DNA of 35,503 bases from positions 1 to 35,503 of the forward strand of contig CANQAV010000017.1 of NCBI GenBank assembly GCA_947589425.1, given 5' to 3'. Source of the DNA: Candidatus Gastranaerophilales bacterium (GTDB lineage: Bacteria; Cyanobacteriota; Vampirovibrionia; Gastranaerophilales; Gastranaerophilaceae). The notes beneath the pieces were generated by a model. That model was given only the letters and a program-made list of their open reading frames with translations. It searched no databases and was not told where the DNA came from. The first letter of the stretch is position 1; each line of letters begins with the position of its first letter. Of the stretch, positions 5,750 through 14,761 are shown in pieces. The position numbers and the translations under genes are program-made.

Positions 5750-8485
5750 TTATTTTTTAGTTATTTTTTCTGTTTGTTTTGCTAAATCTTCATCATATTT
5801 AACATTATTCATTTTTATTTCGGTTTTTGCCAAAGCCGGTTTTAAGTTGTTTTTTTGTGCAATGGGTTTGCCTGATTTACCGAAGGTATAAGATACGCCT
5901 GCCTGTAAACCTACACCGTTTCTTCCGCCTGAAGTAACATATGCCTGAATAAATCCTGTTAATCTTTCACCCCAGGTCTTTCTTACACCCAAACCGTATT
6001 TAGCAAAAGGTTTAACGCTTAGTTCGGGTAGCGTAGTGTCAGACGCTTGGAATTTTGTTTTATCCATGACATTCCATACAACGCTTACACCCAAATATGG
6101 CTGCCAGCCGTTTTTAAGATTTCCGATAAGTTTTATTCTGGGCTCAAATGTAATTGCGTTAAGCAAGCTCGGATCAACCTTAATGCCTGATGAAGATGTA
6201 TAATCAAAAGTATTTACAAACGCATACGATAACATGAAGCTTGGCTGGATAATGAATTTACCTTCAGCCAGTTCCCAATTATATCCTGTTTTAGATGCAA
6301 TACCTCCCATAAGCAAAGTAAAATCATCAGTTCCATACATTGTATCTGCAATTGCGCTGTTTGCTCCTGCGTTAATTGTTAATCCCGTGAAGAAATCACC
6401 TTTATATAACATTCCGACTAAACCTAATGTGCCGCCGTTTTGGTAAATTCCTACACCGTCATACGCCTGATGAGAGCCGTTATATCCGATATATGCACCC
6501 CACATTGCATCCCAGCCGTTTTTAAGTTCATACATTTCGCTTTCAGTGCCGAAATATGAGCCGTAAGCAACGTTAGATACCTTCGCACCTCCTCTTAATT
6601 TTACGCTTTCAAATGTTGCATACGGTCTAATCCAAGCGGCATAATCGTCATAAGGTGTTCCCGTCGGGTCAAAGACATAGTTTCCGCTTGCTGAAGCATA
6701 TTTGTTTCTCAACTTCATTGCAGTTCTTTGCTTCTTTGTCACAAGCATATACATATCCATATTGCGAAATGCTTCATCAAATGAATTTAATTCGTTTAAA
6801 TATCCGCCAAACTGTGCGGCAATCGCACCTGCCATAATTGCGGGGTTAAAGTCTTTATATCCGCTTCCCGTCGGAGAAAAACCGATACCTTCAGATGTAC
6901 TTGTTGCTTCTAACCACCTTAGAGGAGATAAGGCTTTGTGCTGTACGCCGTCTTTTATATTGAAATTAAAGTTAACTCCGTCATTTCCCGAAAAACCCAT
7001 GTTTCTTTTTAATTCTTCTTTTGAAATAAATCCGTTGCTTAAAAGAGTATCGGGAATGAAATTAAAGTCTTCTAAAGTTACATCAACACCGTTAGGACCA
7101 AAAATTGCACTGCTTCCGTTTTTAAATATATCTGTTTGACCTGTTGCGGAACTAATATCCGAAGCGAGTTTAGCACCTGATAATAATGTTGTATTGTTGC
7201 TTAAATCTTCAAATTTACCGTTTCTTGCATCTAAAAAACCTTCTGTTGCGATATTTGCACCGTTAGAAAATGTAGTACCCGCACCCAAACGGAGAGTGCC
7301 GTCTTTTTCCACTTTAACAGTTCCGTCAATTTTGCCCTCGTTGTTAACGGTCGTTTTCTTGCCCGTAATTTTTATTTCTTCACCTGAAGAGCCTAAAGTA
7401 CCCGTAGAGTTAACAACAACATTTCCGGCATTTTCGTCGTCACTTCCTATAGTACCGCCTTTTATCGTACCTGAAGAATTGACAATCAAATCGCCTGCGG
7501 ATTTACCTTCTTCATTTCCCGTGTTAGCTAATTCCTGATTTTTTAAATCTATGGTACCGTTATTATTGATTGTTGAATTATCAAGGTCAATACCGCCCGT
7601 AATATTGCCAAAATTATTAACCGTTGTATTACTTCCTTCTATTGATAAATCAGGTTCTTCATTAACTCCGATAGTACCGCTCTGGTTATTGGTAATCACA
7701 CCTCCTGTTGAATTGATTTCGGATTGTATTGTGCCGCTGTTAATAACGTTTCCGTCTTCGTTAAAGAGCGAACCCATACCCTTTTTACCTTGGATTATTG
7801 CATCAGCTTCGTTATATAACGTACTTCCTTCGCCGTTTACAACAGTGCCTTCAATTAAGCCTTTTGCCTGGTTATATATAATACCGCCGTTTTGATTTTG
7901 AAGTCCTTTATCTCCCTCGGGCTCAATTCCGCTGTTTGTAATTTTACCGAAGTTATTGATAACACCGCCGTCGTTTAAAAGATTTCCTGTTATTTCTGCA
8001 CTGCTTTTCTCTTCCCCGCTTTTACCGTTATTTAACATAGCTTTATTTGAAAATTTACCATTGTCTTTATTTTCAATCTTGCCATTATTTTGTATTGCAG
8101 AATTGTTGGTGAAATCACCACTGTTTGTAATTTCGCCTTTTGCTCCGTTTGTCAAGTTTCCGCTATTTTTAAAAGTACCTTTATTTTCGCTTCCTTTTTC
8201 ACTCGTTGTTATTGTACCTTCGTTTGTAAACGTACCGCTTTGATTTGAATTCTTTACGGTTCCATCTATCGTGCCTTTATTTGTAAGTGTGCCTGTGCCA
8301 CTATTTTCAACATTTTTAATATGAGCATCTTCTGTTATGGTGTAATCCCCTTCCTTTGCATTAAAACCGGAGAATGTACCACTAACTTGCAACCCAGTAT
8401 CTTCCGCACATGCAGGAAGAATTGCACAGCACTGCAGTGACAAAGAAAACAACAATGTAGTTGCAAAAACTTTCCTCTTTTCCAT
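5750..8485 (-). CDS. Autotransporter with N/T/G-repeat passenger and C-terminal beta-barrel
   Basis: The 911-residue product starts with a signal peptide (cut likely at ACA|ED near residue 27). A passenger of ~400 residues is built of short degenerate repeats of the type TNxGTIxGxVxNxG (for example LTNKGTIDGTVKN and FTNEGTI), which should form a beta-helix. After a less repetitive linker, the last ~260 residues, from AAWIRPYATFESVKLRG to VGLQAGVSYTF, form the autotransporter barrel with alternating aromatic strands. The protein does not end at the barrel: ~43 further Lys-rich residues follow the terminal Phe, unlike classical autotransporters. No protease or other catalytic motif is seen in the passenger, so adhesion or surface coating is the most likely role. 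Start: ATG with GGGA eight bases upstream. The Skp-like gene follows in the same operon, and two palindromes lie upstream. Confidence 0.85.
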   Translation of the reverse strand: MEKRKVFATTLLFSLSLQCCAILPACAEDTGLQVSGTFSGFNAKEGDYTITEDAHIKNVENSGTGTLTNKGTIDGTVKNSNQSGTFTNEGTITTSEKGSENKGTFKNSGNLTNGAKGEITNSGDFTNNSAIQNNGKIENKDNGKFSNKAMLNNGKSGEEKSSAEITGNLLNDGGVINNFGKITNSGIEPEGDKGLQNQNGGIIYNQAKGLIEGTVVNGEGSTLYNEADAIIQGKKGMGSLFNEDGNVINSGTIQSEINSTGGVITNNQSGTIGVNEEPDLSIEGSNTTVNNFGNITGGIDLDNSTINNNGTIDLKNQELANTGNEEGKSAGDLIVNSSGTIKGGTIGSDDENAGNVVVNSTGTLGSSGEEIKITGKKTTVNNEGKIDGTVKVEKDGTLRLGAGTTFSNGANIATEGFLDARNGKFEDLSNNTTLLSGAKLASDISSATGQTDIFKNGSSAIFGPNGVDVTLEDFNFIPDTLLSNGFISKEELKRNMGFSGNDGVNFNFNIKDGVQHKALSPLRWLEATSTSEGIGFSPTGSGYKDFNPAIMAGAIAAQFGGYLNELNSFDEAFRNMDMYMLVTKKQRTAMKLRNKYASASGNYVFDPTGTPYDDYAAWIRPYATFESVKLRGGAKVSNVAYGSYFGTESEMYELKNGWDAMWGAYIGYNGSHQAYDGVGIYQNGGTLGLVGMLYKGDFFTGLTINAGANSAIADTMYGTDDFTLLMGGIASKTGYNWELAEGKFIIQPSFMLSYAFVNTFDYTSSSGIKVDPSLLNAITFEPRIKLIGNLKNGWQPYLGVSVVWNVMDKTKFQASDTTLPELSVKPFAKYGLGVRKTWGERLTGFIQAYVTSGGRNGVGLQAGVSYTFGKSGKPIAQKNNLKPALAKTEIKMNNVKYDEDLAKQTEKITKK

Positions 8486-8531
8486 TTCTTAATCCCTTAA
8501 TTCCTCAATTAATTTGCTACTTTTTAGTTTA

Positions 8532-8557
8532 TGCACCATTTTAGATATTTTGGTGCA
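8532..8557. promoter_or_regulatory. Palindromic operator candidate, site 1
   Basis: Perfect 7-bp arms TGCACCA and TGGTGCA separated by 12 bp, 47 bases before the autotransporter ATG. Its reverse complement shares TGCACCAAAATATCTA with site 2. The arms recall the NtrC half-site, but the spacing is far too long for NtrC. Confidence 0.6.
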
Positions 8558-8676
8558 AAAAATTGATTATACAGTAAATTTTAATAAAAAGCGGATAAAT
8601 GTGTCAAGATACATAATATTTAAATTTCATATACCCTGTTTTTAATGTTCAAAATAAGTCAAAGATACTGCAATTT

Positions 8677-8702
8677 TGCACCAAAATATCTATTTTGTCG
8701 CA
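8677..8702. promoter_or_regulatory. Palindromic operator candidate, site 2
   Basis: Arms TGCACCA and TGTCGCA separated by 12 bp. It has the same spacing as site 1 and 16 identical bases with its reverse complement, and is set in opposite orientation about 145 bp away. Confidence 0.55.
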
Positions 8703-8803
8703 TATTTTATTTTATTATTTAATTCTTGCTTCTGCGGTCTTTGCCCTTAATCAAAGCAATCAAAAGAAATTAAGCATAAGTTTATAAAGCTTTGATACTA
8801 TTG

Positions 8804-8832
8804 TTGACAACCTTTAAATTTAAAACCATAAT
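8804..8832 (+). promoter_or_regulatory. Sigma70-type promoter of the EAL gene (leaderless)
   Basis: TTGACA (8804-8809), 17-bp spacer, CATAAT (8827-8832). The ATG at 8839 begins seven bases after the -10 box, where transcription should start; no Shine-Dalgarno sequence fits in front of it. Confidence 0.7.
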
Positions 8833-8838
8833 ATTTAT

Positions 8839-11109
8839 ATGAAAAACATTTTGTCTTATTCTCGTAAAAATCTTACCTTGACATACAGGATTATCAAGTT
8901 TATTACAATAACTCTTACGGTTTTTGCGATTATATTTGTCAATCGAATTTTATCCGATGAATTTATTTCCGCAAAAAAATATATGGAGCTCGGGGTAGTT
9001 CAAACGGCATCAAATTTAAGCGGGCGAGTTACTAATTCGGTTAATGTTATGAATTTGCTTGCTCTTGAAATGTCAAATGAAGTTAAAACTTATTCCGATA
9101 AAAATATTTCCGATTTTCTTTTTAGACATATTAATGATTATGATTTTTATAAAATTATTTTTGTTACAAAAGAAGGAAAAGCATACATTGCTGAAAAAAA
9201 CTCAAAAACGATATCCAAAATTGACGTAAAAAATGAACAAAATTTTGACGAAACAATGAATGCTTCCGCACCTTTTATTAAAACATCATCAAATCCCAAT
9301 ACTCCTTCCGGATATGTAAATACAATCGGAGTATTTGTTGACGGCAATAAGGGTATGCTGATATCTCAAATATTCGGATTAAAATATTTGAAAATATTGA
9401 AATATAACAGTTATGACGGAAAAGGCTATTCTTGTGTTATAAGTGAAAACGGGGATTATGTCATAAAACCGGAAGACACTCTTTCTTCTAATTTTTTCAA
9501 GGAAAACATTAAATATATTAATTCCTCAAAAGAAGAAATTATGTCTGATATAAAAGCGAACAAAGCAGGCTCATTCATATTTTCAAAAAATAATAAAAAA
9601 TATATAGCATCTTATGCGCTTATTAATATGACAAACAATTATGTTTTAACCGTTGTCCCAAAAGGTGTAATAACATTCAACATAAATAAAATGCTCACGG
9701 GTATTGTGGTTATTGTTGTGATTATTGCCTTGCTTTTAATATTTCTGTTATATTTCAGCACTTGCCTTTTTGAAGAACATGAAGAATTGATTTTCAGGAC
9801 TGCTTTTACGGATAAACTTACTCAGGGCGGAAATGAAAATAAATTTATGCTTGAAGCAAAAACGATTTTAAGTAACACTTCTTCAAAATATGCGGTTATT
9901 GCCGCAAATATTGCGGGTTTTAGAGCAATCAACGAATTATACGGAAGAAAACGTGCTGATGAAATAATAAAAGATATTTATTTAATTATTGAAAATAATC
10001 TGACTTTGGGAAGTGTCTGCGCAAGGATTTATGCTTCGGAATTTGCAATTTTATATAAACTTGATAACATTGATAATCTTAAAGAGCAATTTATGGACAA
10101 AATTGCGAATGATGTTTCGCTTTATAATGCTCAAGGCATTAAAGAAAAATTGGCGGATGATGAAATTCCGAGAAATATTCAAATAAAATTAAATTACGGA
10201 ATATATATTGCTGACAGTACAGACATTAATCAAATGTACGAGAAAGCATATTTTGCAAAGGCGGAACTTAAAAACAGCGCCTTAGAAAATTATAAATTTT
10301 ATGATGAAACAATGCGCAAGGCTTTGTTGAACGAGAAAAAGACGGAAGCTGAAATGCATAATGCGCTTAAGGAAAGACAATTTAAAATGTTTCTTCAGCC
10401 CAAGTTCGATATTTCAACAGGAAAGCTCTCGGGTGCGGAAGCTCTAATCAGGTGGATACATCCGGAAAGAGGATTGATACCTCCGAATTTATTTATTCCC
10501 ATTTTCGAAAAAAACGGTTTTATTTTGGAAGTCGACAGGTTTATGTGGGAAGAAGCCGCAAAGTTTGTAAAAAGAATGGAACAACAAGGTATAAAGCCTT
10601 TTCCTGTATCCGTTAACGTTTCAAGAATACACATGAATAACGATTATTTTATCTCCGAGCTTGTGGATTTGGTTATACATAACGACATTAATCCGAGGCT
10701 TTTAGAACTTGAAGTTACGGAAAGCGCTTGTTTTGATGATGAAAAAAGATTTAAATATATATTAAACAAATTAAAAGAACATAATTTTCATATTTCAATG
10801 GATGATTTCGGAACGGGATATTCCTCTTTGAATATGCTAAGACATCTTCCCGTTGATATAATAAAATTGGATATGGGCTTTATTAAAGATTCGATAGTTG
10901 ATAATAATACGGGAATTATTCTTGAAAGCATAGTCCAAATGGCACAAAGATTGGGAATGAAAACCGTTGCGGAAGGCATTGAAACCGAGGAGCAAATGAA
11001 CTTTTTAAGAAGCATACATTGTGATATCGGGCAGGGATATTTATTCGGCAAGCCGGTTGATGTTGAAACATTTATTAAAACTTTTGTTACCGAAGTTAAA
11101 AATGTTTAA
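8839..11109 (+). CDS. Membrane-bound cyclic-di-GMP phosphodiesterase (Cache-like sensor, degenerate GGDEF, EAL)
   Basis: The 756-residue protein has a transmembrane helix at residues ~15-38, a ~240-residue extracytoplasmic domain of Cache type (with MLISQIFGLKYLKIL and GYSCVISENGDYVIKP), and a second helix at ~285-310. A GGDEF-like domain follows (~325-470) in which the signature is replaced by YASEF (398-402), so cyclase activity is not expected. The EAL domain (~505-745) keeps its active-site motifs: EAL at 534-536, ELEVTES, DDFGTGYSS from 655, KLD at 676-678, AEGIETEEQ near 711 and GQGYLFGKP. It should hydrolyse c-di-GMP in response to an external ligand. It diverges from the autotransporter gene across shared palindromes, which suggests joint control of a surface protein and a c-di-GMP regulator. 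Confidence 0.88.
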   Translation: MKNILSYSRKNLTLTYRIIKFITITLTVFAIIFVNRILSDEFISAKKYMELGVVQTASNLSGRVTNSVNVMNLLALEMSNEVKTYSDKNISDFLFRHINDYDFYKIIFVTKEGKAYIAEKNSKTISKIDVKNEQNFDETMNASAPFIKTSSNPNTPSGYVNTIGVFVDGNKGMLISQIFGLKYLKILKYNSYDGKGYSCVISENGDYVIKPEDTLSSNFFKENIKYINSSKEEIMSDIKANKAGSFIFSKNNKKYIASYALINMTNNYVLTVVPKGVITFNINKMLTGIVVIVVIIALLLIFLLYFSTCLFEEHEELIFRTAFTDKLTQGGNENKFMLEAKTILSNTSSKYAVIAANIAGFRAINELYGRKRADEIIKDIYLIIENNLTLGSVCARIYASEFAILYKLDNIDNLKEQFMDKIANDVSLYNAQGIKEKLADDEIPRNIQIKLNYGIYIADSTDINQMYEKAYFAKAELKNSALENYKFYDETMRKALLNEKKTEAEMHNALKERQFKMFLQPKFDISTGKLSGAEALIRWIHPERGLIPPNLFIPIFEKNGFILEVDRFMWEEAAKFVKRMEQQGIKPFPVSVNVSRIHMNNDYFISELVDLVIHNDINPRLLELEVTESACFDDEKRFKYILNKLKEHNFHISMDDFGTGYSSLNMLRHLPVDIIKLDMGFIKDSIVDNNTGIILESIVQMAQRLGMKTVAEGIETEEQMNFLRSIHCDIGQGYLFGKPVDVETFIKTFVTEVKNV

Positions 11110-11112
11110 TGC

Positions 11113-12411
11113 TTATTCATTATTGCTAAAATTACGTGCGAAAATCTGAATTAAATACATAAACTGTGTTATTTGATTGACTATTGCTTGGGTTTGTTCC
11201 ATAGGATTTATTGAAGAAAACAAACTTCCGAATTCAAAAAAGTTTTTTCCGCTTTTAATAGAAACATATACATTGTTTTCTTTGGCAATTATATCGACAT
11301 GGTTTGTTTTAAACATTTTTCTTATGTTGAAGTAACATTGAAGAAGCTCCTCATTAATAAATGTACCTATATAGCCTAAGTTATCCGTAAATATATCGAC
11401 CTTCTTTTGAGATGAGCCGTATGGTTGAAATTTCATTGATGAAATTTTGTCTTTTTCTTTCATTGCGCTTGCTATTAATACATAGCCAAGAAGTATAAAA
11501 AACAAAGCGCAGATTATACACATAACATTCATTAATATATCGTTCAATATTCGTACATAATAAAAGAAAACAAGAATTATAGCAGCAATGAGGGTGCTAA
11601 ATATTGCGCCAACTTTTTTTATATTTTTTTCTTCGCAATTGAGTATTTTAAAAGGAACGTTAAAAGATTTTTCTCCCAAATCAAAACCGAATAAAACCCC
11701 TCTGAATATATAAGCATCGTTTCTTCCATGTCTTGTTACAACTGTTATCATGGCTTTTAGTTCGCTGATTTTAAAGTCGCATCCTTCAAATTTTCCTTTC
11801 CAGGAATCGTCAATTTCAAAACTTTCGGGCTCACGTTCCGTTATTTCGTTGTAATATAATTCTTCTTTTTTAAACAAAGAGTCTTGATTTTTGTATTCAA
11901 TAAAATCACATTGGTTTAAAAGCTCGGGTATTGCGATTTTTTTTAAAAGTTCCCGATAGTTTTTACCGTTACTTGATATAACGCCCCAGATAATAAGAAC
12001 AAATGCAACAATAGAATATATTATTTCAATAATCGTATCGGAAAATATTTTTATAAATAAAAAATAAAATGAAAGAGGAATTGCAGCGCATACAATTTGC
12101 ACAGCTACACTTGCAAATTCCATATCGGGAAGAAGTCTTTTTATTTTTGAAAAATAAAAATTATATACTGTTAAAGTTATTAAAATACAAACCACAAGAG
12201 CAACAGAGTAATTAATGAATAAAGTTTTATTATGCGTAAAATCTCCAATCCCCGCTATAATAGAAAAAACCAGACCAATAACAAGGAAAAAAACGGTAAA
12301 TATTGTTTGTTGTAAATATAAAGCTCTTATCGGCAAAGTGTTTTGTACTTTAGAAAATACTTCCGAAAAATTGTTTGATATGGTTTCTCTGATATTTTCA
12401 ACAGAATTCAT
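11113..12411 (-). CDS. DUF3137-like integral membrane protein
   Basis: The 432-residue product has four N-terminal membrane helices (in two pairs, residues ~35-95 and ~105-150), a soluble domain of ~110 residues, two more helices (~270-325) and a soluble tail. The central part FKISELKAMITVV then YIFRGVLFGFDLGEKSF and the later NLGYIGTFINEELLQCYFNI with VSIKSGKNFFEF resemble the DUF3137 pattern (a 'GvlfgfDl' strand and a late hydrophobic tail). The function of that family is unknown. The start has AAGGAG six bases upstream. It is convergent with the EAL gene (3 bp apart) and divergent from the metalloprotease-like gene. A second protein with the same late domain is at 14762. Confidence 0.55.
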   Translation of the reverse strand: MNSVENIRETISNNFSEVFSKVQNTLPIRALYLQQTIFTVFFLVIGLVFSIIAGIGDFTHNKTLFINYSVALVVCILITLTVYNFYFSKIKRLLPDMEFASVAVQIVCAAIPLSFYFLFIKIFSDTIIEIIYSIVAFVLIIWGVISSNGKNYRELLKKIAIPELLNQCDFIEYKNQDSLFKKEELYYNEITEREPESFEIDDSWKGKFEGCDFKISELKAMITVVTRHGRNDAYIFRGVLFGFDLGEKSFNVPFKILNCEEKNIKKVGAIFSTLIAAIILVFFYYVRILNDILMNVMCIICALFFILLGYVLIASAMKEKDKISSMKFQPYGSSQKKVDIFTDNLGYIGTFINEELLQCYFNIRKMFKTNHVDIIAKENNVYVSIKSGKNFFEFGSLFSSINPMEQTQAIVNQITQFMYLIQIFARNFSNNE

Positions 12412-12594
12412 TTGATACTCCTTAAGCTTTATTGTACGGATTTTATGCTTTTTTTCAATATTTAGAAGAATAAATTGAACATACGGATGATATTAATTTT
12501 TGTAAAATATGCATATTTAAAAAATATTTTTTATAAATTTAATTTAAAAAATGCCGATATGATAATTGAGTGAAGCTTTAAAAATAATGTTATT

Positions 12595-14670
12595 ATGCAT
12601 ATAAATAAAATTTTAAATAATTTTGGAAAAAATATACGCAATCAGGCAATTTTGCAAAATAAAACCAACAAATTCGGCTTAAAAATCCTCTCTTGCGACT
12701 ATGTGGATATTTCTTCAAAGGGTAATGTTTTAAACAATAATGACTCATCAAAAGTAAATACCCCTTCATCTTCTTCAGATAATTCTCAAGAAAATAATCC
12801 AATTCCTCAGCCTCAGGAAGCTAAGTTTCCGACAAAAGAAGAAATGGAAGAGAGAAAAGCTTATATAAGTTCAAAATATCCCGATATTAATCCTGTTTAT
12901 CATTCAAGTATATCTATATTAGATAGTGTAAAATATTCTAAACTGCTTTCCGTTTTTGAATATTGTACGGATTGCAATATTGCTTTTAATATGGTTTTTG
13001 AAAGCGATAAAGTATGTAATAGGTTTTTGGATTTGCTTAAAGAGGGAATGGAGCCAACCAAAGCATTAAGTATAGGGAAACTTGAAGATACGAAGTATGA
13101 AAGAGCCGATTTATCGCTTAAGAAAGGTTATGATATATCTTTGATTGAAGATGTAGCTAATTTAGAAGACGATTTATATGCAAAATTGAATAACTTATCT
13201 TCCGATACGGTTAATAAACTTTATCAAACAGGCATGAAGGTATCCGATATTGCAAAATATTCGGATAAATTTGATTATGATAAATTTATAAACGAAATAA
13301 AAGACCCGCAAGGCCATAAAACTAAAGTCCTTGAATTACAAAATTCAGCAGGTTTCAAGCTTGCTGCCGTTAAAAAAGTTTCATCTTCGGATAACGAAGA
13401 AATTCAAAACAGTGATGAAGTGCAGACTGTAAAGATAATTACTCTTGATGAAAACGGCCAAATTACAAAAAGCACCTCTGAAATAAAAGGAAAAATTGAT
13501 GAAAATACGGATGGTTTAAAGATTTTTGGCGGGGAAAGTAAAAGTTGGTATTACGGCTCAGACAGAACAACAATTTTAAATCATTCAACAAGCGGCGATG
13601 ATATAATTTCCCAAATCGAAATTGTGAATAATAAAAACAATGAGCCCGAATATATTCTCTATACTAAAGACTCTAAAGAATTACAGGGAGCTTATGAAAC
13701 AATAAGATATGAGTTAGCGGACTATCCTTCGGATATGGATGTTTTAGAAGAAATTCAAAACGGAACAATTCAAGGAGGGAAAGTAATTTCATCCGTAACA
13801 AGTAAAGAAGGATATAAGAGCCTGAGAGAAAATTTTGAATTTAATAATTCGTTTATTAAAAGAAATTATAGTCAAATTCTTGATGATGAAGGTAATATTG
13901 TTTCTTATCAATATGAATATGGTATAAAAGATGAAAATTCAAAACAATTATTATCGCTTGAAAGGAGCTGGACTAAAAATCCCGATAACACAACAACCAC
14001 GGTAATTAACGGTAAAGAATTTAAAGCAAAATTTGATGATATTGCAAAAACCGTTGAAATAACAGGACCTGAAGGCTTTTATAAAACAATTGTTATTAAA
14101 AATTTAATCGTACCGTATAACCCCGAGGACAGCTTCCAAAAAAGTACATATAAAAGCGAAGAAGCAAAGCAAAATGCCGTGTTTGATTTTATAAAAACCC
14201 TTCCTTGCGACCAATTGCTTAATATTGGCGAATATATAACAAACATTGATGTTTCCTCACTGCTTAAAAGTGCATACGGAAGGGGTACATTGGTATCAGG
14301 ATTGGATTTACCCGTAACGGCGCATGAATTAGGGCATGCAATAGATTTCGGAACAATACCCAAATATACTGAAACTATGAATATAAGTGATAATCAAGAG
14401 CTTATTGATATATATAATGATGAAATGAATATATTTAATTCAAAATACCCTGAACTTGTTCAAAATATTTCGGATTATTTCTCTCAAAACGGCGGAAGTG
14501 CAAGGGCGGGCTTATCTGAAATGGTGGCTGAAACAAATATGCTTATGACAACATACGGTAACAATAATGATGTGCTTAAAACAAGAAGCCAATATCTTGT
14601 AAGATATTTCCCCAAGACAATTTCAAAGATTGCGCAGCTAATGGGCTATAATTCAACTTCTTCAAATTAA
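12595..14670 (+). CDS. Putative cytosolic zinc metalloprotease (HELGH), anthrax-toxin-lethal-factor-like
   Basis: The 691-residue product has no signal peptide. It opens with a basic segment and a Ser/Asn/Pro/Gln-rich linker (residues ~40-80). The C-terminus carries a gluzincin-type site: TAHELGHAIDFG (His577, Glu578, His581), then GGSARAGLSEMVAETNMLM with Glu642 or Glu646 as third zinc ligand, and RSQYLVRYFPKTISKIA. The order HELGHAxD...AGLsEMvAE is reminiscent of lethal-factor-type metalloproteases. The middle ~450 residues look like repetitive beta-rich sequence that I cannot assign. Start: no good Shine-Dalgarno sequence, and an AATAAT hexamer ends six bases before the ATG, as in the leaderless genes nearby. 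The substrate is unknown; a secreted effector without a Sec signal is one option. Confidence 0.65.
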   Translation: MHINKILNNFGKNIRNQAILQNKTNKFGLKILSCDYVDISSKGNVLNNNDSSKVNTPSSSSDNSQENNPIPQPQEAKFPTKEEMEERKAYISSKYPDINPVYHSSISILDSVKYSKLLSVFEYCTDCNIAFNMVFESDKVCNRFLDLLKEGMEPTKALSIGKLEDTKYERADLSLKKGYDISLIEDVANLEDDLYAKLNNLSSDTVNKLYQTGMKVSDIAKYSDKFDYDKFINEIKDPQGHKTKVLELQNSAGFKLAAVKKVSSSDNEEIQNSDEVQTVKIITLDENGQITKSTSEIKGKIDENTDGLKIFGGESKSWYYGSDRTTILNHSTSGDDIISQIEIVNNKNNEPEYILYTKDSKELQGAYETIRYELADYPSDMDVLEEIQNGTIQGGKVISSVTSKEGYKSLRENFEFNNSFIKRNYSQILDDEGNIVSYQYEYGIKDENSKQLLSLERSWTKNPDNTTTTVINGKEFKAKFDDIAKTVEITGPEGFYKTIVIKNLIVPYNPEDSFQKSTYKSEEAKQNAVFDFIKTLPCDQLLNIGEYITNIDVSSLLKSAYGRGTLVSGLDLPVTAHELGHAIDFGTIPKYTETMNISDNQELIDIYNDEMNIFNSKYPELVQNISDYFSQNGGSARAGLSEMVAETNMLMTTYGNNNDVLKTRSQYLVRYFPKTISKIAQLMGYNSTSSN

Positions 14671-14761
14671 ATCAAAGTCATATAAATAATTTTTTAAACT
14701 GATGCAATTATTGATAAAATCTGCTATCATTAATTTTTAATTGTATGTGATGGAGTATGAT

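Larger units (their letters stand above)
8486..8838. other. Divergent control region between autotransporter and EAL gene
   Basis: A gene-free stretch of 353 bp. It holds two related 26-bp palindromes (8532-8557 and 8677-8702) and a consensus-like promoter for the rightward gene (8804-8832). I see no open frame with coding character and no RNA gene. Confidence 0.7.

Noticed and set aside
6234-8243. Several long plus-strand open frames opposite the autotransporter gene
   Set aside because: They are Pro/Leu/Val-rich shadows of the repetitive passenger read backwards. The minus-strand frame has the signal peptide, repeats and barrel.
8532-8557. NtrC binding site
   Set aside because: The arms resemble TGCACC/GGTGCA, but the gap is 12-14 bp rather than about 5 bp, so I keep it as an operator for an unknown regulator.
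8532-8557. Rho-independent terminator
   Set aside because: The palindrome has short arms, a 12-base loop and no T-run on the side needed for either gene, and it lies upstream of both starts.
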